In this document: one piece after another, positions 16,706-22,845 of the stretch
Numbering within the stretch: position 1 is the first letter of the stretch
Layout: each line of letters starts with the position of its first letter
NCBI GenBank assembly: GCA_964244295.1
Contig: CAXTIG010000017.1
Coordinates: 1 to 64,000 of the forward strand
DNA from: JAJAZB01 sp964244295
GTDB lineage: Bacteria; Bacteroidota; Bacteroidia; Cytophagales; Spirosomataceae
Length of the DNA stretch: 64,000 nucleotides
Reading direction: 5' to 3'
Position numbers and translations under genes: made by a program
Notes under the pieces: generated by a model
Told to the model about the DNA's origin: nothing
Database searches by the model: none
Seen by the model: the letters and a program-made list of their open reading frames with translations, nothing else

Positions 16706-16920
16706 TGGCTCCAACCGGCTTTAAGCGAGTGTTCCCATTCGTCAATTTCTTCATTTGTCCACGAGGTTTTCAAGTTGAGTAAACGCTGCTTGTATTCCTT
16801 GAAATCGAACGGTTTGCGAACGTTCGCACGCGCAAGCAGTTCGGTGAGTTTGTCTTCCAATTCCTCTTTTGCTGGGGGTGGGAGTTGCTCGTATTTGGAA
16901 ACTAACTCTTGATCTGTCAT
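16684..16920 (-). CDS. Antitoxin-like small protein (orphaned partner of a PIN remnant)
   Basis: A 78-residue protein (MTDQELVSKYEQLPPPAKEELEDKLTELLAR...) with an N-terminal helical segment like those of DUF2281-type small proteins that pair with PIN toxins. The C-terminal part (TSWTNEEIDEWEHSLKAGWSQWKLEEF) would be the toxin-binding tail. The adjacent PIN gene is degraded, so this antitoxin is probably free. A paralogous N-terminus occurs in the next gene at 17201-17425 (LSNYEQLEEAGKRQIDEQVAKLI). Confidence 0.65.
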   Translation of the reverse strand: MTDQELVSKYEQLPPPAKEELEDKLTELLARANVRKPFDFKEYKQRLLNLKTSWTNEEIDEWEHSLKAGWSQWKLEEF

Positions 16921-16966
16921 GGCGTTAAATAAATATACGCGAATTATGGGTAAAACACTGTTTTCA

Positions 16967-17108
16967 GCCCCGTAGGGGCTAAATGTTGGTAGTCAGGCAA
17001 GGAGCCGAACGTGGCTGCGTGCCGTAGGTACGCTACTGTGGCGTACCTACGGCACGCAAAAACTTCCCAGCTACCGTTTTTCTACAAACATAGTGTCCCT
17101 ACGGGACA
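16967..17108. repeat. Cluster of three different short palindromes
   Basis: AGCCCC-GTA-GGGGCT near 16967; a 17-bp-arm palindrome 17017-17033/17041-17057 (GCGTGCCGTAGGTACGC and its complement); and TGTCCC-TAC-GGGACA at 17094-17108. They fill most of the gap 16921-17200, where no gene was seen. The first shares its core with the 42.2-kb repeat. Confidence 0.7.
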
Positions 17109-17200
17109 GCCAATTCTGCATTTCGTATCCCATTATTCGCGTTAAATATGATTTGCCCGTCAACTGCCGTGGTCGGTGTCCTCAACGGCCACTCAAATTA

Positions 17201-17425
17201 CTACGCGTTCCGGTCGGCGAGGACACTGACCGGGGCAAGGATATTTCCCCACTCTTTAAGTTCGCCTTCCGTGAGATGAATCCCGTTCAAAGCCTCAATC
17301 ACCCGCGCTAAACTCGAAGATTTTGGTCTGCGCTTATCAATGAGTTTAGCAACCTGTTCGTCAATCTGGCGTTTGCCTGCTTCCTCGAGTTGTTCGTAGT
17401 TGGAAAGAAATTCTTCCGTTGTCAT
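17201..17425 (-). CDS. Small antitoxin-like protein, orphan
   Basis: A 74-residue protein starting MTTEEFLSNYEQLEEAGKRQ. Its N-terminus aligns with the antitoxin-like protein at 16684-16920 (EL/FLS-KYEQL), while the C-terminal part (LARVIEALNGIHLTEGELKEWGNI) differs, as expected for partner-specific tails. No toxin gene follows. The terminal codons lie close to a 13-base imperfect inverted repeat (17171-17183 with 17220-17232). Function is inferred from the paralogue only. Confidence 0.5.
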   Translation of the reverse strand: MTTEEFLSNYEQLEEAGKRQIDEQVAKLIDKRRPKSSSLARVIEALNGIHLTEGELKEWGNILAPVSVLADRNA

Positions 17426-17446
17426 GGCTTTCAAAAAGTTAAGGAT

Positions 17447-17755
17447 TCACTCCCCTTCCCCCACCATCTCGCTCCCCGTCATGATCGCATTTTCGCTGCC
17501 CCCGCCGGAGCCGTTAAACATCAGGTACACCGGCTGTTCGTGGCGGAGTACATCGAGGATGTGCTGGAAATCGGCGAGGCGGTAAAAAAGGTTGACTTGC
17601 CCGTTGGTGAGGTTGTCGGCGGGCAGCGGGTCGGCGTTGCGCACGAAGATGGCCTGGCCGATGAATTTGTCGGCGTTCTTCAACCAAATCCGGGGCGGAA
17701 AATTATTGGCCGAATACATGACGGCGTAGCTGGTAATTTGAGTGGTCGTTGGCAT
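17447..17755 (-). CDS. Conserved hypothetical protein, 102 residues
   Basis: The product (MPTTTQITSYAVMYSANNFPPRIWLKNADKFIGQAIFVRNADPLPADNL...) contains a beta-strand-rich core with FIGQAIFVRNADPLP and a later YRLADFQHILDVLRHEQPVYLMFNG, with a Gly-rich SGGGSENAIMTG tail. No domain name can be given with certainty. I chose the ATG at 17755 rather than an upstream one at 17788 because the upstream one would overlap the DinB gene end. It sits 29 bases downstream of the DinB-like gene. Confidence 0.6.
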   Translation of the reverse strand: MPTTTQITSYAVMYSANNFPPRIWLKNADKFIGQAIFVRNADPLPADNLTNGQVNLFYRLADFQHILDVLRHEQPVYLMFNGSGGGSENAIMTGSEMVGEGE

Positions 17756-17784
17756 GGCTGCGGTTGCGTTTTTGGAAAACCGGC

Positions 17785-18252
17785 TCAATGTACAAAATCA
17801 ACCGCCCCGCCCACCACGAGCAGGCGGCGGTGGTAGTCGATCTGGCCGAGGTGGTAGTTGAGGTGGCCGTGGGCGTGAACAAGGAAACTCAGCGTACTCA
17901 TCGGGTAGCCCAGCACTTCGACCGGAAAGGGGGCCGCGAGTTGCTCGTCGGGTAGCGATTGGATGACGCCCTCCACCACGCGGCGGGTGGCTTTAATTTT
18001 TTCCAGCAAGTCCTGCTTCGGAAGGTTTTTCGCCGAAAACTCCGCGTCGCGGTTGCGCACGTAACCCGTTTGGCCGAGGGTGGCACCGAGGTAAGCGTTG
18101 AGGTTGCCCACCAGGTGCAGCACCAGGTTTCCGGCGGAATTGTTGATGCCTTCAGCGACCTGCCAGAGAGTTTCGTCGTCAGGGTAGGCTTCGATTTCCT
18201 GGTGCAGGCGGCTGAGGTCGCGAAAAAACACGGCGGCAAGGGCTGGTTGCAT
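17785..18252 (-). CDS. DinB-like four-helix protein (DUF1572/DinB_2)
   Basis: A 155-residue protein with the DinB/DUF1572 pattern: helix 2 with GNLVLHLVGNLNAYLGATLG, including the metal-ligand type His, and the late helix with HAHGHLNYHLGQIDYHRRLL, which supplies further His. DinB-superfamily members are metal-binding four-helix proteins, including thiol-dependent transferases, and the exact function of this group is unknown. It lies 12 bases downstream of the macro-domain gene and likely shares its transcript. A second, exported DinB protein is at 44331-44882. Confidence 0.8.
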   Translation of the reverse strand: MQPALAAVFFRDLSRLHQEIEAYPDDETLWQVAEGINNSAGNLVLHLVGNLNAYLGATLGQTGYVRNRDAEFSAKNLPKQDLLEKIKATRRVVEGVIQSLPDEQLAAPFPVEVLGYPMSTLSFLVHAHGHLNYHLGQIDYHRRLLVVGGAVDFVH

Positions 18253-18264
18253 GGGTGGGGTAGG

Positions 18265-18810
18265 TCAGGTTGAAACGGGAAGAATTCGGCGGTAAAGCTC
18301 AAAATTTTCGGCGTCAAAACACACGAAGATTACCCGTTCCAACCCTGCGTTTTCGGCCAGAAACGCCCGCACGGTCTCCACCGCCAGCGGTGCGGCGAGG
18401 TCTTTCGGGTAGCCGTAAATGCCGGTGCTGATGTTGGGAAAGGCGACGGTTTTCAAGCCATTCTCCACCGCCAGCCGCAGGCTGTTGCGGTAACAGGCGG
18501 CCAGCAAGTCCGGCTCGCCCTGCTGCCCGCCCCGCCACACGGGGCCGACGGTGTGGATGACCTTTTTCGCCGGAAGCCACCCGGCGGTGGTGATCACGGC
18601 CTGGCCCGTTTCGCAGCCACCTTGCCGGGCGCGAATGGCGCGGCACTCGTCCAGAATGGCCGGACCACCGGCGCGGTGAATGGCCCCGTCGACCCCGCCC
18701 CCGCCGAGGAGGGAGGAGCTAGCGGCGTTGACGATAGCATCGACGGCTTGGCGGGTGATGTCGCCCTGAACGACTTCGAGTGTTGCCACGGGTTGAAAAG
18801 TTGCTGTCAT
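18265..18810 (-). CDS. Macro-domain protein (O-acetyl-ADP-ribose deacetylase type)
   Basis: A 181-residue single macro domain. QGDIT (residues 15-19), VDAIVNAAS (23-31), GGGGVDGAIH (36-45), the GWLPAKKVIHTVGP strand and the FPNISTGIYGYP loop form the ADP-ribose pocket of the YmdB/AF1521 type. Such proteins remove ADP-ribose or acetyl-ADP-ribose groups. Its place among NAD synthesis genes (nadB, nadA, nadC) and small toxin-like genes fits a link with NAD or ADP-ribose turnover, though this is inference. The ATG itself (18808-18810) lies in a family-C palindrome, so repeat insertion created or replaced its start; GTG eight codons in is an alternative. Confidence 0.9.
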   Translation of the reverse strand: MTATFQPVATLEVVQGDITRQAVDAIVNAASSSLLGGGGVDGAIHRAGGPAILDECRAIRARQGGCETGQAVITTAGWLPAKKVIHTVGPVWRGGQQGEPDLLAACYRNSLRLAVENGLKTVAFPNISTGIYGYPKDLAAPLAVETVRAFLAENAGLERVIFVCFDAENFELYRRILPVST

Positions 18811-18899
18811 CCAGAGCGCAGCGAAGGATCTTTCGCGGTGACTTTCAAAATAGTTGGATGGTCGAGGCGAAAGATCCTTCGCTGCGCTCTGGATGACAG
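18804..18899. repeat. Palindromic repeat family C
   Basis: Arm 18804-18836 (CTGTCATCCAGAGCGCAGCG...) is the reverse complement of 18867-18899. It separates nadA from the macro-domain gene and includes the latter's start codon. Related hairpins: 22703-22798 and 27691-27806. Confidence 0.88.
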
Positions 18900-18910
18900 A
18901 ACACGGGAAT

Positions 18911-19915
18911 TTATTTGCTAATCTCCAGCATCGCCTTCACCGCCTTCAGCGCCGGAATCCGGGTTTCTTCGGGGACAAAAATCTCCGGCATTTCGTAGAA
19001 CATCGAGTTGAAGAGCTTTTCGAGCGTGTTCATTTTCATGTACGGGCACTCGCTGCACGCGCAGGTATTCTTTTCGTTGGCGGGAGCCGGGAGGATTTTC
19101 TTCGTCGGGTTTTGCTGCTTCATTTTGTGCAGAATGCCCGCCTCGGTGGCGACGATGAACTCACTCCGCTCCGAGGCTTCGACGAACTTCAGCAGGCCCG
19201 TCGTGCTGCCCACGTAGTCGGCCTGGAGCAAAATATCCTCCTTGCATTCGGGGTGGGCGATGAGCAGGGCATCCGGGTGTTCGGCGCGGAGGCGGGCCAG
19301 TTTTTCCCGCGAAATGTCGATGTGGACGATGCAGGCCCCTTCCCAGAGAATCAGCTCGCGGCCCGTTTTCTTGGCGACGTACCGCCCCAGGTTGGCGTCG
19401 GGGGCGAAGATGATCCGCTTGTCGGCAGGGATGGATTCGACCACCTTCACCGCGTTGGACGAGGTGCAGATGATGTCGGTCATGGCCTTCACGTCGGCGG
19501 AGCAGTTGATGTAGCTCACCACCACGGCGTCGGGGTACTGGGCCTTGAAGGCGGCGAATTCTTCCTTCGGGGCGGCGTCGGCCAGGGAGCAGCCCGCGTT
19601 GAAGTCGGGGATGATGACTTTTTTGTGGGGATTCAGAATTTTGGCCGTTTCGCCCATGAAATGCACACCGCAGAAGACGATCAGGTCGGCGGTGGTTTTC
19701 TCGGCGGCCTGGCTGAGGCCGAGGCTGTCGCCGACGTAATCGGCCAAATCCTGGATGTCGCCATCGACGTAGTAGTGGGCCAGGATGACGGCGTTTTTCT
19801 CGCTTTTCATCCGACGGATTTCGGCTTTCAAATCCAGGTTTTTGGGCACCGAGCGGCTCACGTAGCCAATCTGGGCGACTTCCTGTTCGAGGGTTAGGGG
19901 GATGGTGAGGGGCAT
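18911..19915 (-). CDS. nadA: Quinolinate synthase
   Basis: A 334-residue iron-sulfur enzyme that condenses iminoaspartate with dihydroxyacetone phosphate to quinolinate. The three repeated subdomains and cluster ligands are visible: IVFCGVHFMGETAKI, then AHPECKEDI, and CACSECPYMKMN. YVDGDIQDLADYVGDSL and FAPDANLGRYVAKKTG are highly characteristic. It takes its substrate from NadB and feeds NadC. A RAYT remnant with flanking REPs lies between this gene and nadC. The REP ends 8 bases upstream of the ATG region, so the native promoter or operon link with nadC is probably disturbed. Confidence 0.96.
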   Translation of the reverse strand: MPLTIPLTLEQEVAQIGYVSRSVPKNLDLKAEIRRMKSEKNAVILAHYYVDGDIQDLADYVGDSLGLSQAAEKTTADLIVFCGVHFMGETAKILNPHKKVIIPDFNAGCSLADAAPKEEFAAFKAQYPDAVVVSYINCSADVKAMTDIICTSSNAVKVVESIPADKRIIFAPDANLGRYVAKKTGRELILWEGACIVHIDISREKLARLRAEHPDALLIAHPECKEDILLQADYVGSTTGLLKFVEASERSEFIVATEAGILHKMKQQNPTKKILPAPANEKNTCACSECPYMKMNTLEKLFNSMFYEMPEIFVPEETRIPALKAVKAMLEISK

Positions 19916-19922
19916 AAAGGTG

Positions 19923-19943
19923 GCTCCGACCTCTGGTCGGAGC
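19923..19943 (+). repeat. REP-1 palindrome, left flank of RAYT-1
   Basis: GCTCCGACC-TCT-GGTCGGAGC, preceded by GTG so that GTGG stands 5' to the hairpin CTCCGACC/GGTCGGAG. It is present in opposite orientation at 20675-20695. Confidence 0.88.
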
Positions 19944-19946
19944 GGT

Positions 19947-20636
19947 TTAGTAAGGAAAGTACTTCGGGTTCAGGAAAGAAAACGGCCAGTCCTCCCAGCG
20001 AGAGACTAACCCCACTTTTACTGGATTTTCCAACACGTAGCGAATAATTCCGGTCAATTCTTTCCCATTCCTCACGAGGTGATCGTAGCTCTCTTTTTGC
20101 CAAAAATTACCTTTTCGGTTTAAGACTTCATTACTCGTGCGAGCAGAATAGTTTTTGATGGATTTCATCACTTGAAAAAGCTGGCGGTATTCGTTTTCGG
20201 GGGCAATTCCGATCTCCTGATCAGGAATATAAGTTTCCTGAATACTCAAATCCATAACCACATGAACGTGATTGGCCATGATGGTGTAAGAGATGAGTTC
20301 GTAGAGTTTGTGGGGCCAAAAGTGTAACGTGTCGGCGGTTAACGTGGCAATTTTTGGTGTTTCCAGCCAGCGTTTTCCACAGAGGCAACGGTCAAGGTAC
20401 TCGTCGTATTTAGCGAATTGGCGTTTTTGCTCGTCGTAGAGGCGTTATTTTAGCGTTTCATCGTCGGTGCTTCTAATTTGGCGGTAGCGGGCTTCTTTTT
20501 CTGATTTAAACTGCTCAGCAATGGTCCTGGGTAAGGTGTCCTTGAGTCGATACGTCACGAAAAATGTTCCACCGATGGGCTGGATGTGGGGCAAGTCCCG
20601 CCGGTATTCGGTTTTGATATTTTCGTGGCGAAGCAT
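19947..20636 (-). pseudogene. REP-associated tyrosine transposase (RAYT-1), nonsense mutation
   Basis: Reading from ATG 20636, a 229-codon frame encodes a Y1/HUH transposase of the RAYT type: N-terminal YRRDLPHIQPIGGTFFVTYRL, HUH motif HVH at residues 123-125 (MANHVHVVM), candidate catalytic Tyr184 (FWQKESYDHLVRN) and the family end YVLENPVKVGL...WPFSF. One in-frame TAA (20445-20447) interrupts it at codon 64; otherwise the frame is intact through the N-terminal half, the stop and the core, so loss is recent. It lies between nadC and nadA in the same orientation, and is bracketed by an inverted pair of REP-1 palindromes. RAYTs are single-copy transposase relatives thought to spread REP sequences. 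Confidence 0.9.
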
Positions 20637-20674
20637 GGGGTTTGGTTTTCTCTGGTGGGTTTGGTCGGGGAGAT

Positions 20675-20695
20675 GCTCCGACCAGAGGTCGGAGC
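20675..20695 (-). repeat. REP-1 palindrome, right flank of RAYT-1
   Basis: GCTCCGACC-AGA-GGTCGGAGC followed by CACCTTTT, i.e. on the minus strand AAAAGGTG then the hairpin. It matches the left copy over about 27 bases in opposite orientation and ends 3-7 bases from the nadC stop codon. Confidence 0.88.
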
Positions 20696-20701
20696 CACCT
20701 T

Positions 20702-21553
20702 TTAAAACGCCTTCAAACTCAAATCCAGACTACTCACGTGGTGCGTCAGCGCCCCGACCGAAATGTAATCCACGCCGCACTCGGCGTAGGCCCGCAACGT
20801 CTCTTCGGTGATGCCGCCGGAGGCTTCCGTCGGGTAGCGGCCCGCCACGCGGCGCACGGCTTCGCGGAGGGTTTCAAAATCGAAATTGTCGAGCATGATG
20901 CGCTGAACCGGCTGGGTGGCGGCTACCCGCAGAACCTCGTCCAACTCGGCTAAGTTTCGCACTTCGATTTCGATCAGCAACGTGCGGCCCGTGGCCCGGA
21001 GGTAGGCGTTGGCTTTGGTGAGGGCCGCTTCGATGCCCCCGGCGTAATCGACGTGGTTGTCTTTGATCAGAATCTGGTCGTAGAGCGCGTAGCGGTGGTT
21101 GACGGCCCCGCCGAGGTGGGTCGCCATTTTTTCGCAAATCCGAAAATTCGGGGTGGTTTTGCGGGTGTCGAGCAGTTTGGTGGGCAGGCCGTCGAGCAGG
21201 CGCACGAGGCGGTGGGTGTAGGTGGCGATGCCGCTCATGCGCTGCATCACGTTGAGCATCAGTCGCTCCGCTTTCAGAATGGACTGCGAACGTCCGGCTA
21301 CCGTCAGCACGATATCGCCGGGTTGAATCGGGGAACCGTCGGGGATGAAAATCTCCACGGCCAGTTCCGAATCGACTTGTTCAAAAATTCGTTCGGCGAC
21401 CGCCACGCCCGCCACCAGGCCGACTTCCTTCACCAGCAGCCGGGCGCGGCCCTGCGCGTCGGGCGGGATGGTCGCCAGGGAGGTGTGGTCGCCATCGCCG
21501 ACGTCTTCTTCGAGGGCCAGGCGGATGAATTCGGTGAGGTCGGTGCCGTACAT
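20702..21553 (-). CDS. nadC: Nicotinate-nucleotide pyrophosphorylase (carboxylating)
   Basis: A 283-residue quinolinate phosphoribosyltransferase, the third step of de novo NAD synthesis. Seen are DLTEFIRLALEEDVGDGDHTS at the N-terminus, ERLMLNVMQRMSGIAT, LDTRKTTPNFRICEKMATHLGGAVNHR, with the substrate-binding RKT and HR motifs, ILIKDNHV, IEIEVRNLAEL, IMLDNFDFE and EASGGITEETLRAYAECGVDYISVGALTH. Length is normal. The stop codon directly follows the REP-1 copy, so the downstream RAYT insertion has changed the 3' end of its mRNA. It is probably the head gene of an original nadC-nadA(-nadB) operon. Confidence 0.96.
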   Translation of the reverse strand: MYGTDLTEFIRLALEEDVGDGDHTSLATIPPDAQGRARLLVKEVGLVAGVAVAERIFEQVDSELAVEIFIPDGSPIQPGDIVLTVAGRSQSILKAERLMLNVMQRMSGIATYTHRLVRLLDGLPTKLLDTRKTTPNFRICEKMATHLGGAVNHRYALYDQILIKDNHVDYAGGIEAALTKANAYLRATGRTLLIEIEVRNLAELDEVLRVAATQPVQRIMLDNFDFETLREAVRRVAGRYPTEASGGITEETLRAYAECGVDYISVGALTHHVSSLDLSLKAF

Positions 21554-21640
21554 GAGTCGATAGTGGTCAGTCGATGGTCGTTAGTGGGGCAAAGTAGGCA
21601 GTTTTCTGTCAATTTTACGTTTCTTCCAAAACCCCGTACC

Positions 21641-22072
21641 ATGCGCCTTTTCTTGCTGTTTCTGCTTTTCGTCGGGTTGAATTCACCCCGCCTGGCACTC
21701 GCCCAAACCCTCGGCCCGCAGGATGAACTCGACATCCGAACGACGCTGGAAGGGGCGATCCGGGCGCTGGAAGCAGAAGATGCGGACGGTCTCCTGGCCG
21801 TCCTCGACCCGGCCAGCCCCCTGCGCGAGCAAGCCGGCAGCCTGAGTAAATCACTCTTCGACGCTTACGATCTGCGTTACGAACTGGAAAGCCTCCAACC
21901 CGGCAACGCCACCCCCAACGGCGTGGAGGTACGCACCACGCTGCTGATTCGCCGGGTGGGTGGCGCGGCCTTCCGCGACGTACGCGCCACGGCGCTGGGT
22001 TTGATGCGGAAAACTGCCGAGGGTTGGAAATTGTACACGGGACGGGTGGAAAAGCGGGAGCAGTTGAAATGA
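21641..22072 (+). CDS. Exported small protein, NTF2/SnoaL-like
   Basis: A 143-residue product with a signal peptide (about residues 1-21, ending LALAQ). The mature protein has one long initial helix (DELDIRTTLEGAIRALEAEDADGLLAVLD) and then helix-strand segments (VEVRTTLLIRRVGG, DVRATALGLMRKTAEGWKLYTGRVE), in the order typical of the NTF2-like/DUF4440 fold. The ATG at 21641 is chosen because the upstream frame only continues the nadC antisense strand. It is divergent from nadC. Function unknown. Confidence 0.68.
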   Translation: MRLFLLFLLFVGLNSPRLALAQTLGPQDELDIRTTLEGAIRALEAEDADGLLAVLDPASPLREQAGSLSKSLFDAYDLRYELESLQPGNATPNGVEVRTTLLIRRVGGAAFRDVRATALGLMRKTAEGWKLYTGRVEKREQLK

Positions 22073-22111
22073 GTGGGCAGTAGCAGAGAGAAGGAGTCGG
22101 GAAGCAGATTA

Positions 22112-22206
22112 GAAAACCGTTGAAACGGTTTTCGGGTCGGTAAACCGTTGAAACGGTTCCTTCCAGGTCCCGTCTTGTTGCCTTTTCCCACCACTCAAGT
22201 GGTGGG
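22112..22206. repeat. Composite palindrome cluster, family D
   Basis: Two copies of AACCGTTGAAACGGTT (22114-22129 and 22143-22158) followed by CCCACCAC-TCAA-GTGGTGGG (22187-22206). The same two motifs occur together at 46142-46205. Confidence 0.85.
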
Positions 22207-22298
22207 CTGATAAACCTGTCCTACGCTTCTGCCAACTGCTTCCTGCCACTGCTCATTCATTTTGGCCCACCCTTTGCGGAACTGTGACAAAAGCCCGT

Positions 22299-22306
22299 TA
22301 GATTTG
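22299..22306 (+). promoter_or_regulatory. Bacteroidota -7 box
   Basis: TAGATTTG lies 9 bases before ATG 22316; TTTG at 22273-22276 is a possible -33 element, 22 bases upstream. It supports 22316 rather than the longer frame from 22262. Confidence 0.55.
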
Positions 22307-22315
22307 TACCCGCTT

Positions 22316-22678
22316 ATGAAAAATGCGTCGCGCTTCGTTCGGTTGATGAGCCTTTGGCTAACGGCCTCGCTGCTGCTGGTTTCCGTGGGAAGCCGGTCGG
22401 TGGGGACTGCCGCGCCGAAAGCGAAAATTGAACAAACCGCGAAAGGGGCCGGAAAACCGGCCCAGGCTCCCCAGGCCGTCGTCAGCGAGCTTTCGCCGAT
22501 GGCCGTGGCCGCCCCCGTGGTGGTCGAATTTGCGCAGGATTTCGTCCTGCTGCCTCCAGCGGCGGTTTTTGACTTTCAAACGGTCCGAAATCTCCTGCCG
22601 CCCGCGCCCGTTTTTCCCGTTCGTCTTCCGTATTTCGAGGTGCTCTTCCGGCACTTCATCGTCGCCAACGCGCCGTAA
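22316..22678 (+). CDS. Exported or membrane-anchored hypothetical protein
   Basis: A 120-residue product with a signal-anchor-like N-terminus (MKNASRFVRLMSLWLTASLLLVSVG). The rest is an Ala/Pro-rich stretch (APKAKIEQTAKGAGKPAQAPQA) and a more hydrophobic segment (AAPVVVEFAQDFVLLPPAAVFDFQTV, LLPPAPVFPVRLPYFEVLFRHFIVANAP). No domain was recognised. ATG 22316 is supported by a TAGATTTG box 9 bases upstream. It lies upstream of secDF on the same strand, separated from it by a family-C palindrome, so it may not be co-transcribed. Confidence 0.6.
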   Translation: MKNASRFVRLMSLWLTASLLLVSVGSRSVGTAAPKAKIEQTAKGAGKPAQAPQAVVSELSPMAVAAPVVVEFAQDFVLLPPAAVFDFQTVRNLLPPAPVFPVRLPYFEVLFRHFIVANAP

Positions 22679-22702
22679 AGTGCGCTGTTTCTCCTTCGTC
22701 TG

Positions 22703-22798
22703 CTGTCATCCTGAGCTTGTCGAAGGATCTTTTTCGGTAGTCATCAAACTGCTTGGAAGGTAACCACGAAAGGTCCTTCGACAAGATCAGGATGACAG
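22703..22798. repeat. Palindromic repeat family C
   Basis: CTGTCATCCTGAGCTTGTCG at 22703 starts an arm of ~30 bases that pairs with 22768-22798, with a few mismatches. Located between the small exported protein and secDF. Confidence 0.82.
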
Positions 22799-22845
22799 CC
22801 GGGGCGTAATCTCCTGTTTCCCCTTTTTCTTTTTCCTGGCAAAAA

